NCBI GenBank assembly: GCA_051294375.1
Contig: CM119271.1
Span: forward strand, 15,072,770-15,136,769
Reading direction: 5' to 3'
DNA length: 64,000 bases
Origin: Paraspadella gotoi
Taxonomy: Eukaryota; Chaetognatha
A model generated the notes under the pieces. The model saw only the letters and a program-made list of their open reading frames with translations. It ran no database searches and had not been told where the DNA came from. This document shows positions 34,601 to 46,552 of the stretch, in pieces (position 1 is the stretch's first letter; each line of letters starts with the position of its first letter). A program made the position numbers and the translations under genes.

Positions 34601-35707
34601 GCGCCGCGGGTCGGAGATCTTGTGGCGCCACGACGTGTTGGTTTTGACGATGGCGATAGAAAGATCGAGACGAAGGACGTCAAGGTAAATTAATTGAAGG
34701 CGGAAAAAGGCGATTGAGTTGATAGCGGAATTCCCACTCGTCATTCCTGGTTTACAATCGGTTTTAATCTTTTTGTTGACTGAAAAAATGTTCTTTACAT
34801 CTTTGAATGACATGGCATTTGTGAATTTGATGCCATCATGACATTTCATAAACCTGAAATGATAACAATGTATTGATTACTGATTTTTTCTTTTAATTGA
34901 CGGAGACAATTTCATACTTGATGTTTTCTCAGAACATAAATCTTAAACGGCTTCAAAAAATTTCAATTATCATTTCAAAGAAAATTAATTTATGGATTAC
35001 AGTAATATGCAAATGAGATTTTACCATCAACTCAGGTATTGACGGAGTCGGACGTGGGCGACCACGACATCTACGACGTTGTTTTGCCTCTCGTCGGCCA
35101 CGACGTCGTCTTTCCGGACAATGAGTCTAAGACGTGGATGGAGGAGGTCTTCACAAAAGGTAGGAAGAGAGATGTTTCGAGTCGCTCGTCCGATGTGTGC
35201 ATTATTTCACAATTCCCCCCCCCAAACCCAGACGGCCTTACCCTGCAAAGCTTCAAGTCCTCCGTCCGCGACTACGCCTTGCCCGGCGGATACCGACGCC
35301 TCGTCGTTCGACCCGAAGGGTTGGAGTGGAGATTCCTGCGGCACGAGGAGGAAGAGGAGGCGCTCAATGAGGAGGATGAGGAGGAGATCGTGTCCAGTCA
35401 TTTTATGAGGAAGAAGAAGGAGAAGGGGAAAGACGAGGACGAAGAAAAAGTCAAAGAGGAAAAAGAAGAATCCATAGACGAAGAAGAGGGAGAAACTAAA
35501 GACGATTCCATCGCCAAATGCAAGGACGAACCCGCGAACGTATCGACTCGGAATTCTCGTTTGGCGCTGGCGATGAAATTCTCGCTTCCTTCTTCTTGTT
35601 ACGCGACGATGGCGATCAGAGAAATCCTTCGAATGGACGTCTCCGCCGGGTTTCAGGCCACCTTGAACGCCGACGGGGATCGGGCCACTTTCAACGCCGT
35701 CGTGTAG
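31691..35707 (+). CDS. PUS7: Pseudouridine synthase 7 (TruD family)
   Basis: Converts U to pseudouridine in UNUAR contexts of tRNA and mRNA. Exons 31691-31940, 32555-32820, 32914-33185, 33268-33474, 33720-33864, 34244-34684, 35036-35159, 35232-35707; 726 aa. Seen in order: an N-terminal basic PPSKRVKD, GILKHRISDFIVNEID, HPGKRLVKWPKNRPQF, YKENQDTMDALNALS, the catalytic motif SGTKDKRGITSQ (Asp nucleophile), GDNWGNQFRIVLRG, FINYYGMQ|RFGS, LMYVHAYQSLIWN, then the late VLPLVGHDVVFP and DGLTLQSFKSS. A Lys/Glu-rich insert precedes FSLPSSCYATMAIREI. SINEs sit in introns 1 and 5. The last intron (35160-35231) is 72 bp with no in-frame stop, so its retention would add 24 residues. Confidence 0.96.
32067..32290 (-). 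mobile_element. SINE family D copy
   Basis: Plus strand starts TATGGCAACGGGAGG. The sense strand has a B box GGTTCAATCCCTGG, the core GCCAGTGACAGGAGGCGGTC and the tail CCCGTTGCCATA. In PUS7 intron 1. Confidence 0.85.
33971..34210 (+). mobile_element. SINE family A copy
   Basis: GTGGCGAATCCTAAATTTGC head, GGGTTCAATCCCC B box, CGCCAGTGAC core, GTTGCCATAA tail. In PUS7 intron 5, ending about 33 nt before the exon 6 acceptor. Confidence 0.9.
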
Positions 35708-36025
35708 CGATAGAAGAATTGCGTAGTTTTAGAGATTCGATGTTGGTTTTTCGTTGTTGGTTGTTGCTGTTTTTTAAGAATTTAAATTTATTATAAACTA
35801 TAAAATTATTATAGTTTAATCCAATCTCGTTTTCTTGTTACTGTTACGTTGTCTTATTTATTTTTACGAAAAACTTGTTAAATTGAAATCAGATTTTAAA
35901 AAATAAAACAAAACTTGGCTCCCGCGTTCGTTTCTGTCGAATTAACAAAAAGACGACCCAGTCTTATTCTCCTCCCAACACTTGAATCTTTTCCATCAAC
36001 ATCCCCGCCAACATCTCCCATCAAC

Positions 36026-37558
36026 ATGATCGTCGACGTCCTAACTCGCGCACAAGACTTTAAGGAGTCGGACCCGCATCGCGCCATCGAGATGCTCTTC
36101 TCCCTCGTGCAGCGCGAGGGCGACCCCAACGACGAGGAGTTCGTGCGGACGAAGGAGACGGCCATCTTGGAGTTGGGGGAACTCTTGGCGAAGACCAAAC
36201 AGGCCGAGGAGTTGGAGGGTGAGTCAAGTGGCGGAGAATGAGGACAGCCAATACATGTCACCCAATACAACGCATTCCTTATATACGTAGGGTTGATCAA
36301 GCACACTCGTCCCTTTCTGAACAAAGTCTCCAAAGCGAAAGCGGCCAAATTGGTTCGCGCGTTGATGGATCTATTTTTAGACATGGAGGCCAAGACGGGA
36401 AAAGAGATCGACACTTGTAAGGTGAGGATCTTATTTATACTTATTATAATTCAAATATCTTGGGTAAATTACCTAAATTACTTTTTAAAAAAAATTTACA
36501 GGAATGCATCGACTGGGCAAAATCTGAAAAGCGGACATTTCTTCGGCAAGCCCTCGAAGCTCGGCTCATCGCTCTTTACATCGACAACAAAGTCAGTTTT
36601 TGACATTGTATTAAAATGTATTACTTACAATTATGTTTTTTTATTTTCTCAATGTCTCGACATATCAATTTTTTTTAGGACTACCAATCCTCTTTGTCTC
36701 TCGGCTCCGAACTCTTGGGCGAATTGAAAAAGATGGACGACAAACAACTTTTGGTCGAAGTTCAGCTTCTCGAATCCAAAACTTACCATTCCCTTAGGTG
36801 AGTTATTGTTATATCGTCTCAGTATTTGTTCTCTTCTTTAGTCTGTTTTTATATCCCTTACCCATGAGCGCCATCGCTAACCCTCATCTCCTCCTTCAGC
36901 AATCTCCCCAAAGCCCGCGCGGCGCTGACATCCGCTCGCACGACCGCCAATGCCATCTACTGCCCGCCAAAGCTGCAGGCGTCGCTCGACCTGCAGAGCG
37001 GTATTCTCCACGCCGCCGACGAGAAGGACTTCAAGACGGCTTTCTCTTATTTTTACGAGGCCTTCGAGGGATACGATTCGGTGAGGGTTAGGGACTTTAA
37101 CAAACTGGTTTAATAATTATTTACTTTAATTCCTTCGCCGAAATACCAGGTCGACAATCCTAAAGCCATCGTTGGCCTCAAGTACATGTTGTTGATGAAG
37201 ATCATGCTCGACTCTGCGGACGAAGTCACTTCGATCGTCAGTGGAAAGTTGGCGCTGCGCTACGCCGGCCAAGAGATCAATGCCATGAAGAGCATCGGCA
37301 AAGCCGCCGCCAACAGGTGAGGAAGGTCTATTTTCGATGTTGCTAAACTATTAGACATTTTGAATGCATTTAATTAATAATTATGCTTTTGACGTCCCGG
37401 CAGATCCCTGGCCGAGTTCCACGAGACGCTCAACAACTACCGCGAGTTTCTCGAAGGCGATCCGATCGTCAAGGCTCATCTCGACACCCTCTACGACGAC
37501 CTGCTCGAGAAGAACCTCTGTCGCATCATCGAGCCTTTTTCAAGGGTTCAGGTTAGGA

Positions 37559-37610
<52 letters not shown>

Positions 37611-37865
37611 AATCATCTTCTCTTCTCCATTCAGGTCTCCCACGTCGCCAACCTCATCCAACTCCCCGTCGACAAAGTGGAGCAGAAACTGTCCCAGATG
37701 ATACTGGACAAGAAGTTCTCCGGGATTCTCGATCAAGGGGCTGGAGTCCTGGTTGTGTTCGACGAGTTCGAGGAGGATCTCACCTACAAGAACGCCCTGG
37801 AGACGATCGCCAGCATGGGGAAGGTCGTCGACGCTCTCTACAACAAAGCCAAGAAGCTTTCTTAG
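36026..37865 (+). CDS. PSMD11: 26S proteasome non-ATPase subunit 11 (Rpn6)
   Basis: Lid subunit that clamps the 19S regulatory particle to the 20S core. Exons 36026-36218, 36291-36421, 36502-36591, 36679-36797, 36900-37080, 37150-37316, 37404-37551, 37635-37865; 419 aa against ~422 in vertebrates. Matches run the whole length: [123 protein letters not shown]. The C-terminal PCI domain has [28 protein letters not shown] and [13 protein letters not shown]. The start is the first ATG in frame. A (TC)n run fills most of intron 7. Confidence 0.97.
37562..37606. repeat. (CT)n microsatellite in PSMD11 intron 7
   Basis: 22 CT units within an 83-bp intron, upstream of the polypyrimidine tract. Confidence 0.95.
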
Positions 37866-38087
37866 ACTTCGACGGGGGGATGAGTCGGGAGGGGGGGTGA
37901 AAAAGAAGATGAGGAAGATGTCTTCTTTGCTTCGTCTTAACTTCTCTCTTCCGTAGTTGTGATAAAACGTTTCTAGGATTCATCATTATATTTCCTCTCG
38001 TTTATTTATGCTTAAAAAAAAAACACAAATGTCCTTCTTTTTTAAAGATTTTCGTTTAATAACTTTAAAAGAAAAAAAAGAATAAAA

Positions 38088-38894
38088 ATGGCGGACGAGG
38101 ACGACATGGGCGGAGATTTGATGGACGCAGTCGACGACGACGTGGATGACTTTGACGACGAACCCGATGCCGAGGACGCCGGCGGCGAGGAAGGACAAGA
38201 GGGCGGCGGCGGCGTGGACATTCTCTCGGCCGACGACGCCGCCACGGGTCAGGTGGACCCTTCCAATCGAATCACGACCCCCTACCTGACCAAATACGAG
38301 CGGGCGCGAGTGTTGGGGACGCGTGCGCTGCAGATCGCCATGTGTGCGCCGGTTATGGTGAGAATTAATTGGAGGGGCAGGGGGTTATTGTAAAAAACCT
38401 AAAGATTGTGGGCGATAAATTAGTTAAGAAATTGTAGTTTTATGGCAACGGGAGGAATGCCTGTGGTACCCGGGGCGCGGGATATCTCACCAACTGGCGT
38501 AGGGGCTGCGGACCCTTAGTGACCGCCTCCTGTCACTGGCATGTTTAGACCGGCTCCGTCACATTTAAGCCAGAACCGGGATACCCACGGATTGAACCCG
38601 GGACGCACGGTTGTAACGAGATATTTTAGCCTGCTCAGCCATTGAGACGGGGCTGAGGACGGACAGCAGTGAAGCAGCTTTAAGTCTTGCTGCCACAGTT
38701 TATTATTTAATTTAATATCAATTTGAATAATTTCTTCTTCTTCCTCCCAGGTGGAACTTGAGGGCGAGACGGACCCTCTCGAAATCGCATACAAAGAACT
38801 CAAAGCCAAAAAAATCCCAATTATTATTCGACGATATTTACCCGACGGAAGTTGGGAAGACTGGGGCATAGACGAACTCATTAATACTGAGTAG
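38088..38894 (+). CDS. POLR2F: RNA polymerase I/II/III shared subunit RPB6
   Basis: Shared small subunit of all three nuclear RNA polymerases. Exons 38088-38357 and 38751-38894; 137 aa. An acidic N-terminus with Asp/Glu/Gly runs is followed by the invariant [60 protein letters not shown], and [11 protein letters not shown]. It starts 222 bp after the PSMD11 stop. A SINE fills most of the only intron. Confidence 0.97.
38441..38690 (-). mobile_element. SINE family D copy
   Basis: Sense strand: A box TGGCTGAGCAGG, B box GGGTTCAATCC, core TGCCAGTGACAGGAGGCGG, tail CCCGTTGCCATA. It is the cleanest copy for seeing the tRNA-like head. In the POLR2F intron. Confidence 0.9.
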
Positions 38895-39063
38895 ATTTCA
38901 CTTTTCATTTTGTGATCGCTATCCCGAATCCACCCCCCCCCCACTTTTCACTGCTATTGAGTCTCAAACATTTTTTGACGTTCGAATCGTTAAATTTCTA
39001 GGTTATACGTTCCAATTTTTATTCGGGCCTTACCTATCCGCGTTATTATTTTGTGTATTGTAC

Positions 39064-39082
39064 AATAAAATACTTGTTTTAG
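39064..39082 (+). promoter_or_regulatory. AATAAA signal immediately followed by an acceptor-like site
   Basis: AATAAA at 39064-39069, 170 bp after the POLR2F stop, is followed by TACTTGTTTTAG ending at 39082, 75 nt before the RPL31 start. A poly-A signal next to a TTTTAG acceptor is the arrangement seen between genes in trans-spliced operons, but the AG could equally end a 5'UTR intron of RPL31. Confidence 0.45.
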
Positions 39083-39157
39083 ATTATAAAAGTTATTTCT
39101 TAAAACGGACAACTTAAGGAAGTGGAAATAGCCAATAGCCAATAAGGAAAGCAAAAA

Positions 39158-39871
39158 ATGCCGGCGGCGAAGAAAAGCGAGAAACGGGGTAAGAGTTCGA
39201 TCAACGAGGTCGTCACCAGGGAATACACCATCCATCTCCATCGACGGTAAATTAATCACTTCATCAAATTGGGATCTCAGAAAATCAAATGGAGTTTTAT
39301 CCTATACGACTCTCCATAACGTTTTTTGAGAGGGAGAAAACAAATTGTCCAAAACAGATTAAAATTATAAATAAAGTAAAAAATCTTAAAGTTTACTATA
39401 AATCTGTACTGCAATATGCTAATGAATTTTTAGTATGTTTTTAGACCAATTCCCTTTATCCAATTTGCCCCTCCTACTGAGAATTTTACCCTATCCCTCT
39501 TCAGCATCTTCGGCATCGGCTCCAAGAAGCGTGCACCCCGCGCCATCAAGGCCGTGCGTGACTTTGCTGTCAAAACGATGGGCACCGTCGATGTTAGGAT
39601 CGATACAAGGCTTAACAAGCATCTTTGGTCGAAAGGTTGCAAGGGCGTGCCCGTCAGGGTCAGAGTCAGGTAAGCCACATTGTTAAATAAATAGTTTAAA
39701 TACACTAGTAATATAATAATTGTTATTTTTTTATTTAATTTCCTGCCCACCAGATTGGCGCGCAAGCGCAACGAGGATGAGGACAGCGTCCACAAACTCT
39801 ATACCTACGTGACCCACGTGCCCACGACCTCCTTCAAAGGCCTCCACACCGTCAACGTCGACGCGGAATGA
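39158..39871 (+). CDS. RPL31: 60S ribosomal protein L31 (eL31)
   Basis: Structural protein near the exit tunnel of the large ribosomal subunit. Exons 39158-39246, 39505-39669, 39754-39871; 123 aa. [75 protein letters not shown] and [12 protein letters not shown] are characteristic. Starts 263 bp after POLR2F ends. Confidence 0.97.
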
Positions 39872-40074
39872 ACCACAACCATTAATAACAACAACAACAA
39901 ACTTTACATCGTTTAATATCGGGACGTCAAATTTTTAAGTCGGGTTAACGAATATTAGATGAAAATTAGTATTGAATTTTGTTCGGCTTCCAGTTAATAT
40001 TAAATTTCTTTTTTTTTCTTAGTTTTTTTGTTTTTAGATTTTTCATATAAAAAGAAAATATTAAAAGAATAAAG

Positions 40075-40889
40075 ATGAAGCTGAATCCATTCGTGTCCTC
40101 ATCGAGAAGAAAGTGCAGGTAACTTGTAAGAATTGGAAGTAATGAAAAGTTGTTATTAAAACACGAATTTCTTGTAGAAATTAGTATTTTTATTCCTTTT
40201 ATTTAAAAGGTTTAATTTCTTTAATTTAATTTAATTAATTTATTTAATTAATTTCTTTTATTCATCGTTTCTTCCTTTTCCGCAAGGCGGCGCCACTTCC
40301 AAGCTCCCTCTCACATTCGACGCAAGATCATGAGCGCCCCTCTGTCGAAGGAGCTCAGACAAAAACACAACGTCAGATCGATGCCCGTTCGCAAGGACGA
40401 TGAGGTCAAGGTCACCAGAGGTCATTACAAGGGCGAACAGACCGGAAAGGTCATGCAGGCGAGTACAAAATATTTAATATAGGTCGATATTTAATATTAT
40501 TTATATTAGCTTTTTTTCAATTTTTATTAATCTTTTTAGGTTTACCGCAAAAAATACGTGATCTACGTGGAAAGAGTTCAGCGCGAAAAGGCGAATGGCG
40601 CCACCGTTCAGGTTAAAAATGAATTAAAAATGAATTCAGTATATACATAATGTATTTTTTATTCTTTCATCGTCAAATAAATTTTTATTATTTCCATTTA
40701 TTTATTTAAAAAGATTATATATGAGTTAAACCTCAGGTGGGCATCCATCCGTCCAACGTCGTCATCACCAAATTGAAGATGGACAAAGACCGGAAGCTGA
40801 TCCTCGAGCGTCGCGGCCGAGCCAAGGCCGAAGCGTTGGCCAAGGCCAAGGGCAAATACGCCCAAGAGGAGATGGAGACGAGCGCCTGA
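40075..40889 (+). CDS. RPL26: 60S ribosomal protein L26 (uL24)
   Basis: Early-assembling large-subunit protein. Exons 40075-40118, 40287-40458, 40540-40611, 40737-40889; 146 aa. [68 protein letters not shown] (KOW motif), [20 protein letters not shown] and [14 protein letters not shown] match throughout. Intron 2 begins GC, not GT (ATGCAG|GCGAGT at 40459): the phase-0 join MQ|VYRKKY is fixed by homology, so this is a GC-AG intron. A strong TTTTTAG lies 37 nt upstream of the ATG. Confidence 0.97.
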
Positions 40890-41372
40890 TTCGGGCGAAG
40901 AAGAGATGGCCTCTAAGGGTTGAATCGCCTGGTTTGGGACCATCTCGCTTTTCTGTCAAAAGCACAAATTTGATTAGGAATTTTCGTGCGAATCTCAAAA
41001 AAACAATTTCGGTCACTCATGTGGATTCTGCGTCTGTTTTTTTTATTCCTCGATCATGAAGTTAAATTTGTTTCTTTTTCAGCTTCCATGTGTATTTTGT
41101 TGAAGGTATTGTGAATATTTTTCTTAAAAAAAAAAAAACCAAATATGATTTTTTTTTTCCTTATCGGTTTTAATATTTCGTTCACTTCTAAGTTAAGATT
41201 GTTTTAAGTTTTTCATCCTCAAGTTTGATAGTTACCCTTTAGCTACAAAGCTTTAAAAAAAACCCTGCAAGGTTTAAAAGAAAGGTTAAGCAAATCATTC
41301 GGTTTCAAATCAGTCAAAAGAGATATTATAAATTCAGATAGATAATTTTTTTCCCGCCAATTTTAATTCGTC

Positions 41373-44300
41373 ATGGGAATCGAAAAGCTTCAATCTTTCA
41401 TGGAGACGAAATGCAACTCTGCCAACCGCATCGTCGACTTAGGCGAGCTGGCCAAAGAGCAGCCATCGGCGGACGGAGCCGTCTCCGGTGCCCCCAAGCC
41501 GTTGCAGCTAGTCGTCGACGCCGAATCTTGCCTCGATCGCCTCTACGGCGGCCACCACGCCGACTGGGTCGCCGGCGGACAGTGGAATCGAATGCTGGAG
41601 TTCCTCTTGTCTCTACGCGATTCCTGCGCCAAATGCCACATCAAGATCGTCGTCTTCATGAACGGCGCCTTGGAAAAGCAGCACCTGGCCGAGTGGGGCC
41701 GCGGGCAGTCGCTCGTCCGCTGGCGCATTCAGGCAGCCATGCGCGAGGTGCTCCGCGAACGCCGTGCGCCTTCGCCGCGCCTCTGGGTGGCGCCAGCGGG
41801 GCTGCGTCAATGCCTGCGATTGGCGCTGCGCCACGTAGGCATTCCCGTGATGCTGAGCCGAGAGTCTCATCGTCACGAGGTGATTGATTATTGTCGCGAA
41901 CACAATTTCGACGGCGTCGTCGCCTCCGATCCAGCCTTCCTTCTTTTCCGCCCTCCGCGCTACTTCTCCGCCCGAATGCTCAAGCTCTCCTTCAAGAAAG
42001 AGTTGACCACCGTCGAGTTCCTCGTCGACAAGCTGGCCAATGAGCTCGAATTGCAGCCGGAACGGCTCGTCCTTCTCGGCGCCCTCCTGGGCAATCACAT
42101 ATTGACCGAGGAGGACTTGAAAGAGTTTCACGAGAGAGTGATCGCCGATTGTGAGTCGGAACCGAGGGCGTCTCTCGTCGAAGCCGTCTCACAATTCCTC
42201 GCTCAACTCGATTCCGTCGACGATCTCAACTCCCTCGCCAATCTCCTCTTTTCCGACGCCGAAAACGCGGCGTCGCTCGCCTCCAAACTTCGCGGCAGCG
42301 TCGCTTTTTATCTCCGCGGGACCGAGCAGGGGGCCGCGGCGACGCAGCGGAGCAAGTCGCCTGCGAAGGAATTGATGGCGATTAAGGTTAAAGTTAAGGT
42401 TAAAGTTAAGTTTAAAGTCTCACAGTTTTTTTTTTGTCAATGGGTGAGATTGGATTCAGTTTTCTCTTTACGCCGACGTTGGGTTAGGTATGGCGATAAT
42501 TTTGTATTAATTAATAATAACTTTAATCAAAAATTTGCGTTTTGTTCCCCGACGATTTTGTTAAGTATCTCTATTTTAGGGAGAAGGTTGATTTAGTTTG
42601 TCTAGTTTTCTGTTTGTAAGCTTAAAATATTCTTAGTTTCATAAAGTTTCATTCTTAAGGTTTCATATTTAATTGAAATTAATAAAATATAAAAATATAT
42701 AAACTACTAGCTATTATCCAACATGTAAATGGTATTAAAAACCACAGCCTCAGTTTTAGAAAAACTAGGAATCGGTATTCGCTAGAAAGATGTTTAAAAT
42801 TAACAATGATTAATATATTTTTAAAAATGACAATAATCCCAGGCTGTGACCAAGGAAACGTCAGCCACGGCGGCTGCGGCGGTGGCAGCTGCGGCCATCG
42901 CAGCTCCACCAGTCGTCTCCAAATTCGCTCCATTCTATTCCGATTCGGAAGAGGAGCGACGCTACCTACTCGGCGAGACCCTCAGTCCCTCGACGAGCGT
43001 CTCCCAGTTGATGTTGCTGCGCCACACGAAAGGTCTCCTCTCCCCGGATGTGGGGCACATCCTGACTCATCGCGAGATCAAGTTGGCCGCCGTGATGGAG
43101 GACGTGACGAAGGAGTTGACGCCGTCGGCGATCGATCTCTATCGAGATCTAAGGCAGAGGGTCTACGGTCTGCTCTTGGACGTTAAGGGGAAAGAGGAGG
43201 AAGGGGAGCTGGTGGTTAAGGTGAGGGGGTAGCGAAGGGAGAAAGGGGGTTTGATAATGGGAACTTTTATTATTTATTTGTAAGGGAAGTTTCTTTTTGT
43301 CCACTCCTCCTGCATGCCATTCTCCATGCCATGTTCCTTGACATCCTTCTCACCCTGCCCTTCCCAGGAATGGCACGTGACCAAAGGCAACGAGGCCGAG
43401 CGGCCCGATCTCGTCGCCGCTGTCGCCCTCGACTGGGACGTCCCCTCCCTCGAGCGGCTCTGGTTCGGCTCGGAGGCTGCTGACGCGCAGGGTAGACTCA
43501 AGGCTTTTCTCTCTTGTTTCGGGGCCGACGATCCCTCGTTTTTGGATCCGGAGAAGGGGAGTTGGGCGAGATCGGCAATATCAAAATTAAGAATAGGACA
43601 TCGGCAATATAAAAATTAGGAATATAAAAAAATACTAAAAATTTGATTATTAATTTGAATGATTCAGGTTCCGCGCAAGTACTTGATACTTTGCGCGGTC
43701 CTTCGCTACATGCTAGAATTCGGCAAAGTCAAAAAACCTTTTCTCGCGCTGCACGAATTCGAAGCCTTTCTCGCCGCTGCCGTCTGTCCCGTTATGAAGA
43801 ACGTCCGTTTGACCAAGGAAATGCAACTTAGGAAGGTTGAACTGATGTTTTTTTTGAGTTGCTACCTTTTTACTAATCTTGGTTGGTTCTTTTTAAGTTT
43901 TAACTTTATTAATCCTTATCCGAACAATTTAAATTATCATTGATACCGACGTCAGGTTTACACTCGCGGCCTAACGTTGGGGGCGCTGATGATGAAGGGC
44001 GTCGAGTGGGCGAGTCTGGTAAACGACGCCTGCGGTTCGCCCGTTCCCTGGCAACTGACTTGCCCTTGGGAGTTTTTCGACGGGAAGATCTTCCACTTGA
44101 AGTTGATCAAAGCGTGTTCGGGATCTCCTTTGTTGGAGGTGAGAGAGAGAGAGTGAGTGTGAGTGTGTGAGTGAGTGTGTCAATCGTCCCCCCGATTTCT
44201 TTCAGGTCTGCGAGAACCGCGCGGATCAGTTGATCTTAGTTGAGCGAATGAGAGACGCGGTTTTGGGAAACAGAAAATTCGAGTTTGCTTCGCCAAAGTT

Positions 44301-44903
44301 GGGTCGAATGCCACCGAGAGGAGCTAATTCCGAAAGGGTCTCCGCCAACGCCGCTGCTCAAAGCCGCGCCCCGCGGACCACCCCACCATTTCGTCAGCAG
44401 CCGTCGGCCGGCGGCGACGCGGCGAGCGCTGCCGGTGCAGTCGCCCCTCATGGAGGCGCCATTGGCGTTTCGCAAAAGAATTCTAAAGACGCCGCGGAAA
44501 TCTACGCCGACGCCTATGCCACGGCCTACGTCAACTTTTGCGCCAACAAAGGCAAAAAAGCCTCGTCGTTGGGGGAAGAATCCTTCGCTCAAGGATACGC
44601 GGCGGCGATGGCGGCCGTAGGACGAGATCCCGCGGATCGAGCTCCACAGCCGAGGCAGGGTGGATTCGTTCGTCGTCAGGAGTCTTTTCAAGATAGGTAC
44701 ACTATTAATTAGTATGTAGATTTAATTACCATTTTAAATGTTAGAAAACTATATAATAATGAGATTCGTTCTCACTTGATTCTCACAGAGTCTCGCGTCA
44801 GGCGGCAGCCTACGCGAACTATCACAGCTTCCCTCGGAACAGGCGTTCCGCCTTCAGGCCCAAGTATCCCGATCCGCTCTTCAGGACGGGGTTTTACTCG
44901 TAG
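41373..44903 (+). CDS. FAM120: FAM120-family protein (constitutive coactivator of PPAR-gamma-like)
   Basis: RNA-binding scaffold family with a FEN1/PIN-like N-terminal fold. Exons 41373-42386, 42843-43220, 43368-43565, 43668-43835, 43956-44138, 44206-44696, 44789-44903; 848 aa. MGIEKLQSFMETKC, LQLVVDAESCLDRLYGG, WVAGGQWNRMLEFL, VFMNGALEKQHLAEW, VIDYCREHNFDGVVASD, RYFSARMLKLSF, LLGALLGNHILTEEDL follow FAM120A/B closely. Later blocks are GHILTHREIKL, LERLWFG, VPRKYLILCAVLRYML, LTLGALMMKGVEWASLVNDACG and CPWEFFDGKIFHLKL. The C-terminus is Ala/Arg-rich. Exon 3 has no GT donor in phase: the only fitting end is TGG|GCGAGA (43566), a second GC-AG intron. Confidence 0.92.
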
Positions 44904-45765
44904 ACATTCTCGGTCGAGGCTGAAGCTCAATGGATGGCGAAGGTGGAAGGGAAAGACTCGAATGTCGATTGTCGAATCAAAGATAAAACTTTTTTTTTCT
45001 TTTCCTTAAAATTTTTTTGACTCATTTCGCTTTTGCGCGTTGGGTTTGAAAAAAAACAAAAAAAAACAAACAAACAAAACAAGCGCGATTTTTTTTGAGG
45101 CTTTAAAAGGTACACAAATTATTTACACTAATAAAAGGTAATTATTAGCTCCTAAGAACTTTTTTGAAAATGTGATGTCATATTTCGAACCTTATATCGA
45201 GCCGCCGAAAATTTTCAATTTTAATTTCAGTTAAATTCTTTCTTAGCGAATTTGTTTTTTCAAACCTGGCGCGCCATACTATTTTCCTTATGTATAGTTA
45301 GCGGTTTTTCGAAATTTTCTCGAGGTATAGTGATTAGCTAATATCGACCTTCTGCCCTGGCCAAGAGGCGTAAGGGTTATCAATTTTTCTTTGAAATGTG
45401 AATCTGCAGGGCCGCTGGTGCTGCTGATTCCAGAATATCACAGAATATCCTTTTCAAAATCCAAGGCGTCGAAAAAACAGTTAACCTGATTCGATAAAAT
45501 TAATTAAACCTAACAAATTTAATCAAGACGAAAGTATTTCGTAATAATGTATGAAACGGCCTCATCCTTCGGCTGCTTAAAAAAAACCAAACATTTAAAA
45601 CTAAACTTCCTCCAACTCCAATCAATTCGATTCCAAACTGTTTTTTTTTTTCGACGTCAGTTTCTTCAGTTTTCTCTTCTTCTTTTTGTTCCGATTATTT
45701 TTTCTATTCATCGAGTTATATTCGCAGAATAAATTTCCTTCGTTTATATTCTTTTTAATTTGTTT
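44904..45765. other. FAM120 3' flank, no gene seen
   Basis: T- and A-rich homopolymers, some AT-rich sequence and a GC-richer piece at 45340-45430. No supported coding region. Confidence 0.6.
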
Positions 45766-46547
45766 GAAGAGAAGAGAAATGAAGGGAACTATTAACAAAA
45801 GAAAAGAGAAATGAAGGGAACTCTTAACAAACGAGAAGAGAAATGAAGGGAACTATTAACAAAAGAGAAAAGAAATGAAGGGAACTCTTAAAAAAAGAGA
45901 AGAGAAATGAAGGGAACTCTTAACAAACAGAGAAGAGAAATGAAGGGAACTATTAACAAAAAGAGAAAGAGAAATGAAGGGAACTCTTAAAAAAAAGAGA
46001 AGAGAAATGAAGGAACTCTTAACAAAAGAGAAAGAGAAATGAAGGAACTCTTAACAAAAGAGAAGAAAGAAATGAAGGAACTCTTAACAAAAGAGGAAAA
46101 GAAAATGAAGGGAACCTTTAACAAAGAGAAAAGAGAAATGAAGGAACTCTTAACAAAAGAGAAAAGAAATAAAGGGAACTCTTAACAAAAGAGAAGAGAA
46201 ATGAAGGGAACTCTTAACAAAAGAGGAAGAGAAATGAAGGGAACTCTTAACAAAAGAGAAGAGAAATGAAAGGGAACTCTTAACAAAAGAGAAGAGAAAT
46301 AGAAGGGAACTCTTAACAAAAGAGAGAGAAATGAAAGGGAACTCTTAACAAAGAGAAGAGAAATTAAAGGGAACTCTTAACAAAAGAAGAAAATGAAATA
46401 AAGGGAACTCTTAACAAAAGAGAAGAGAAATGAAGGGAAACTCTTAACAAAAGAGAAGAGAAATGAAAGGGAACTCTTAACAAAGAGAAGAGAAATAAAG
46501 GGAACTCTTAACAAAAGAGAAGAGAATGAAGGGAACTCTTAACAAAA
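45766..46547. repeat. ~30-bp minisatellite, about 26 units
   Basis: Tandem units of AGAAGAGAAATGAAGGGAA + CTCTTAACAAA. The first units alternate CTATTAAC and CTCTTAAC variants, then become uniform. Many single-base indels occur between 46000 and 46500. The array ends 6 bp from the stop codon of the minus-strand TSP1/Ig gene, so its transcript's 3'UTR would consist of this array. Confidence 0.95.
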
Positions 46548-46552
46548 TCCTT

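Noticed and set aside
41613-42131. 172-codon minus-strand frame opposite FAM120 exon 1
   Set aside because: Shadow of a strongly conserved plus-strand exon.
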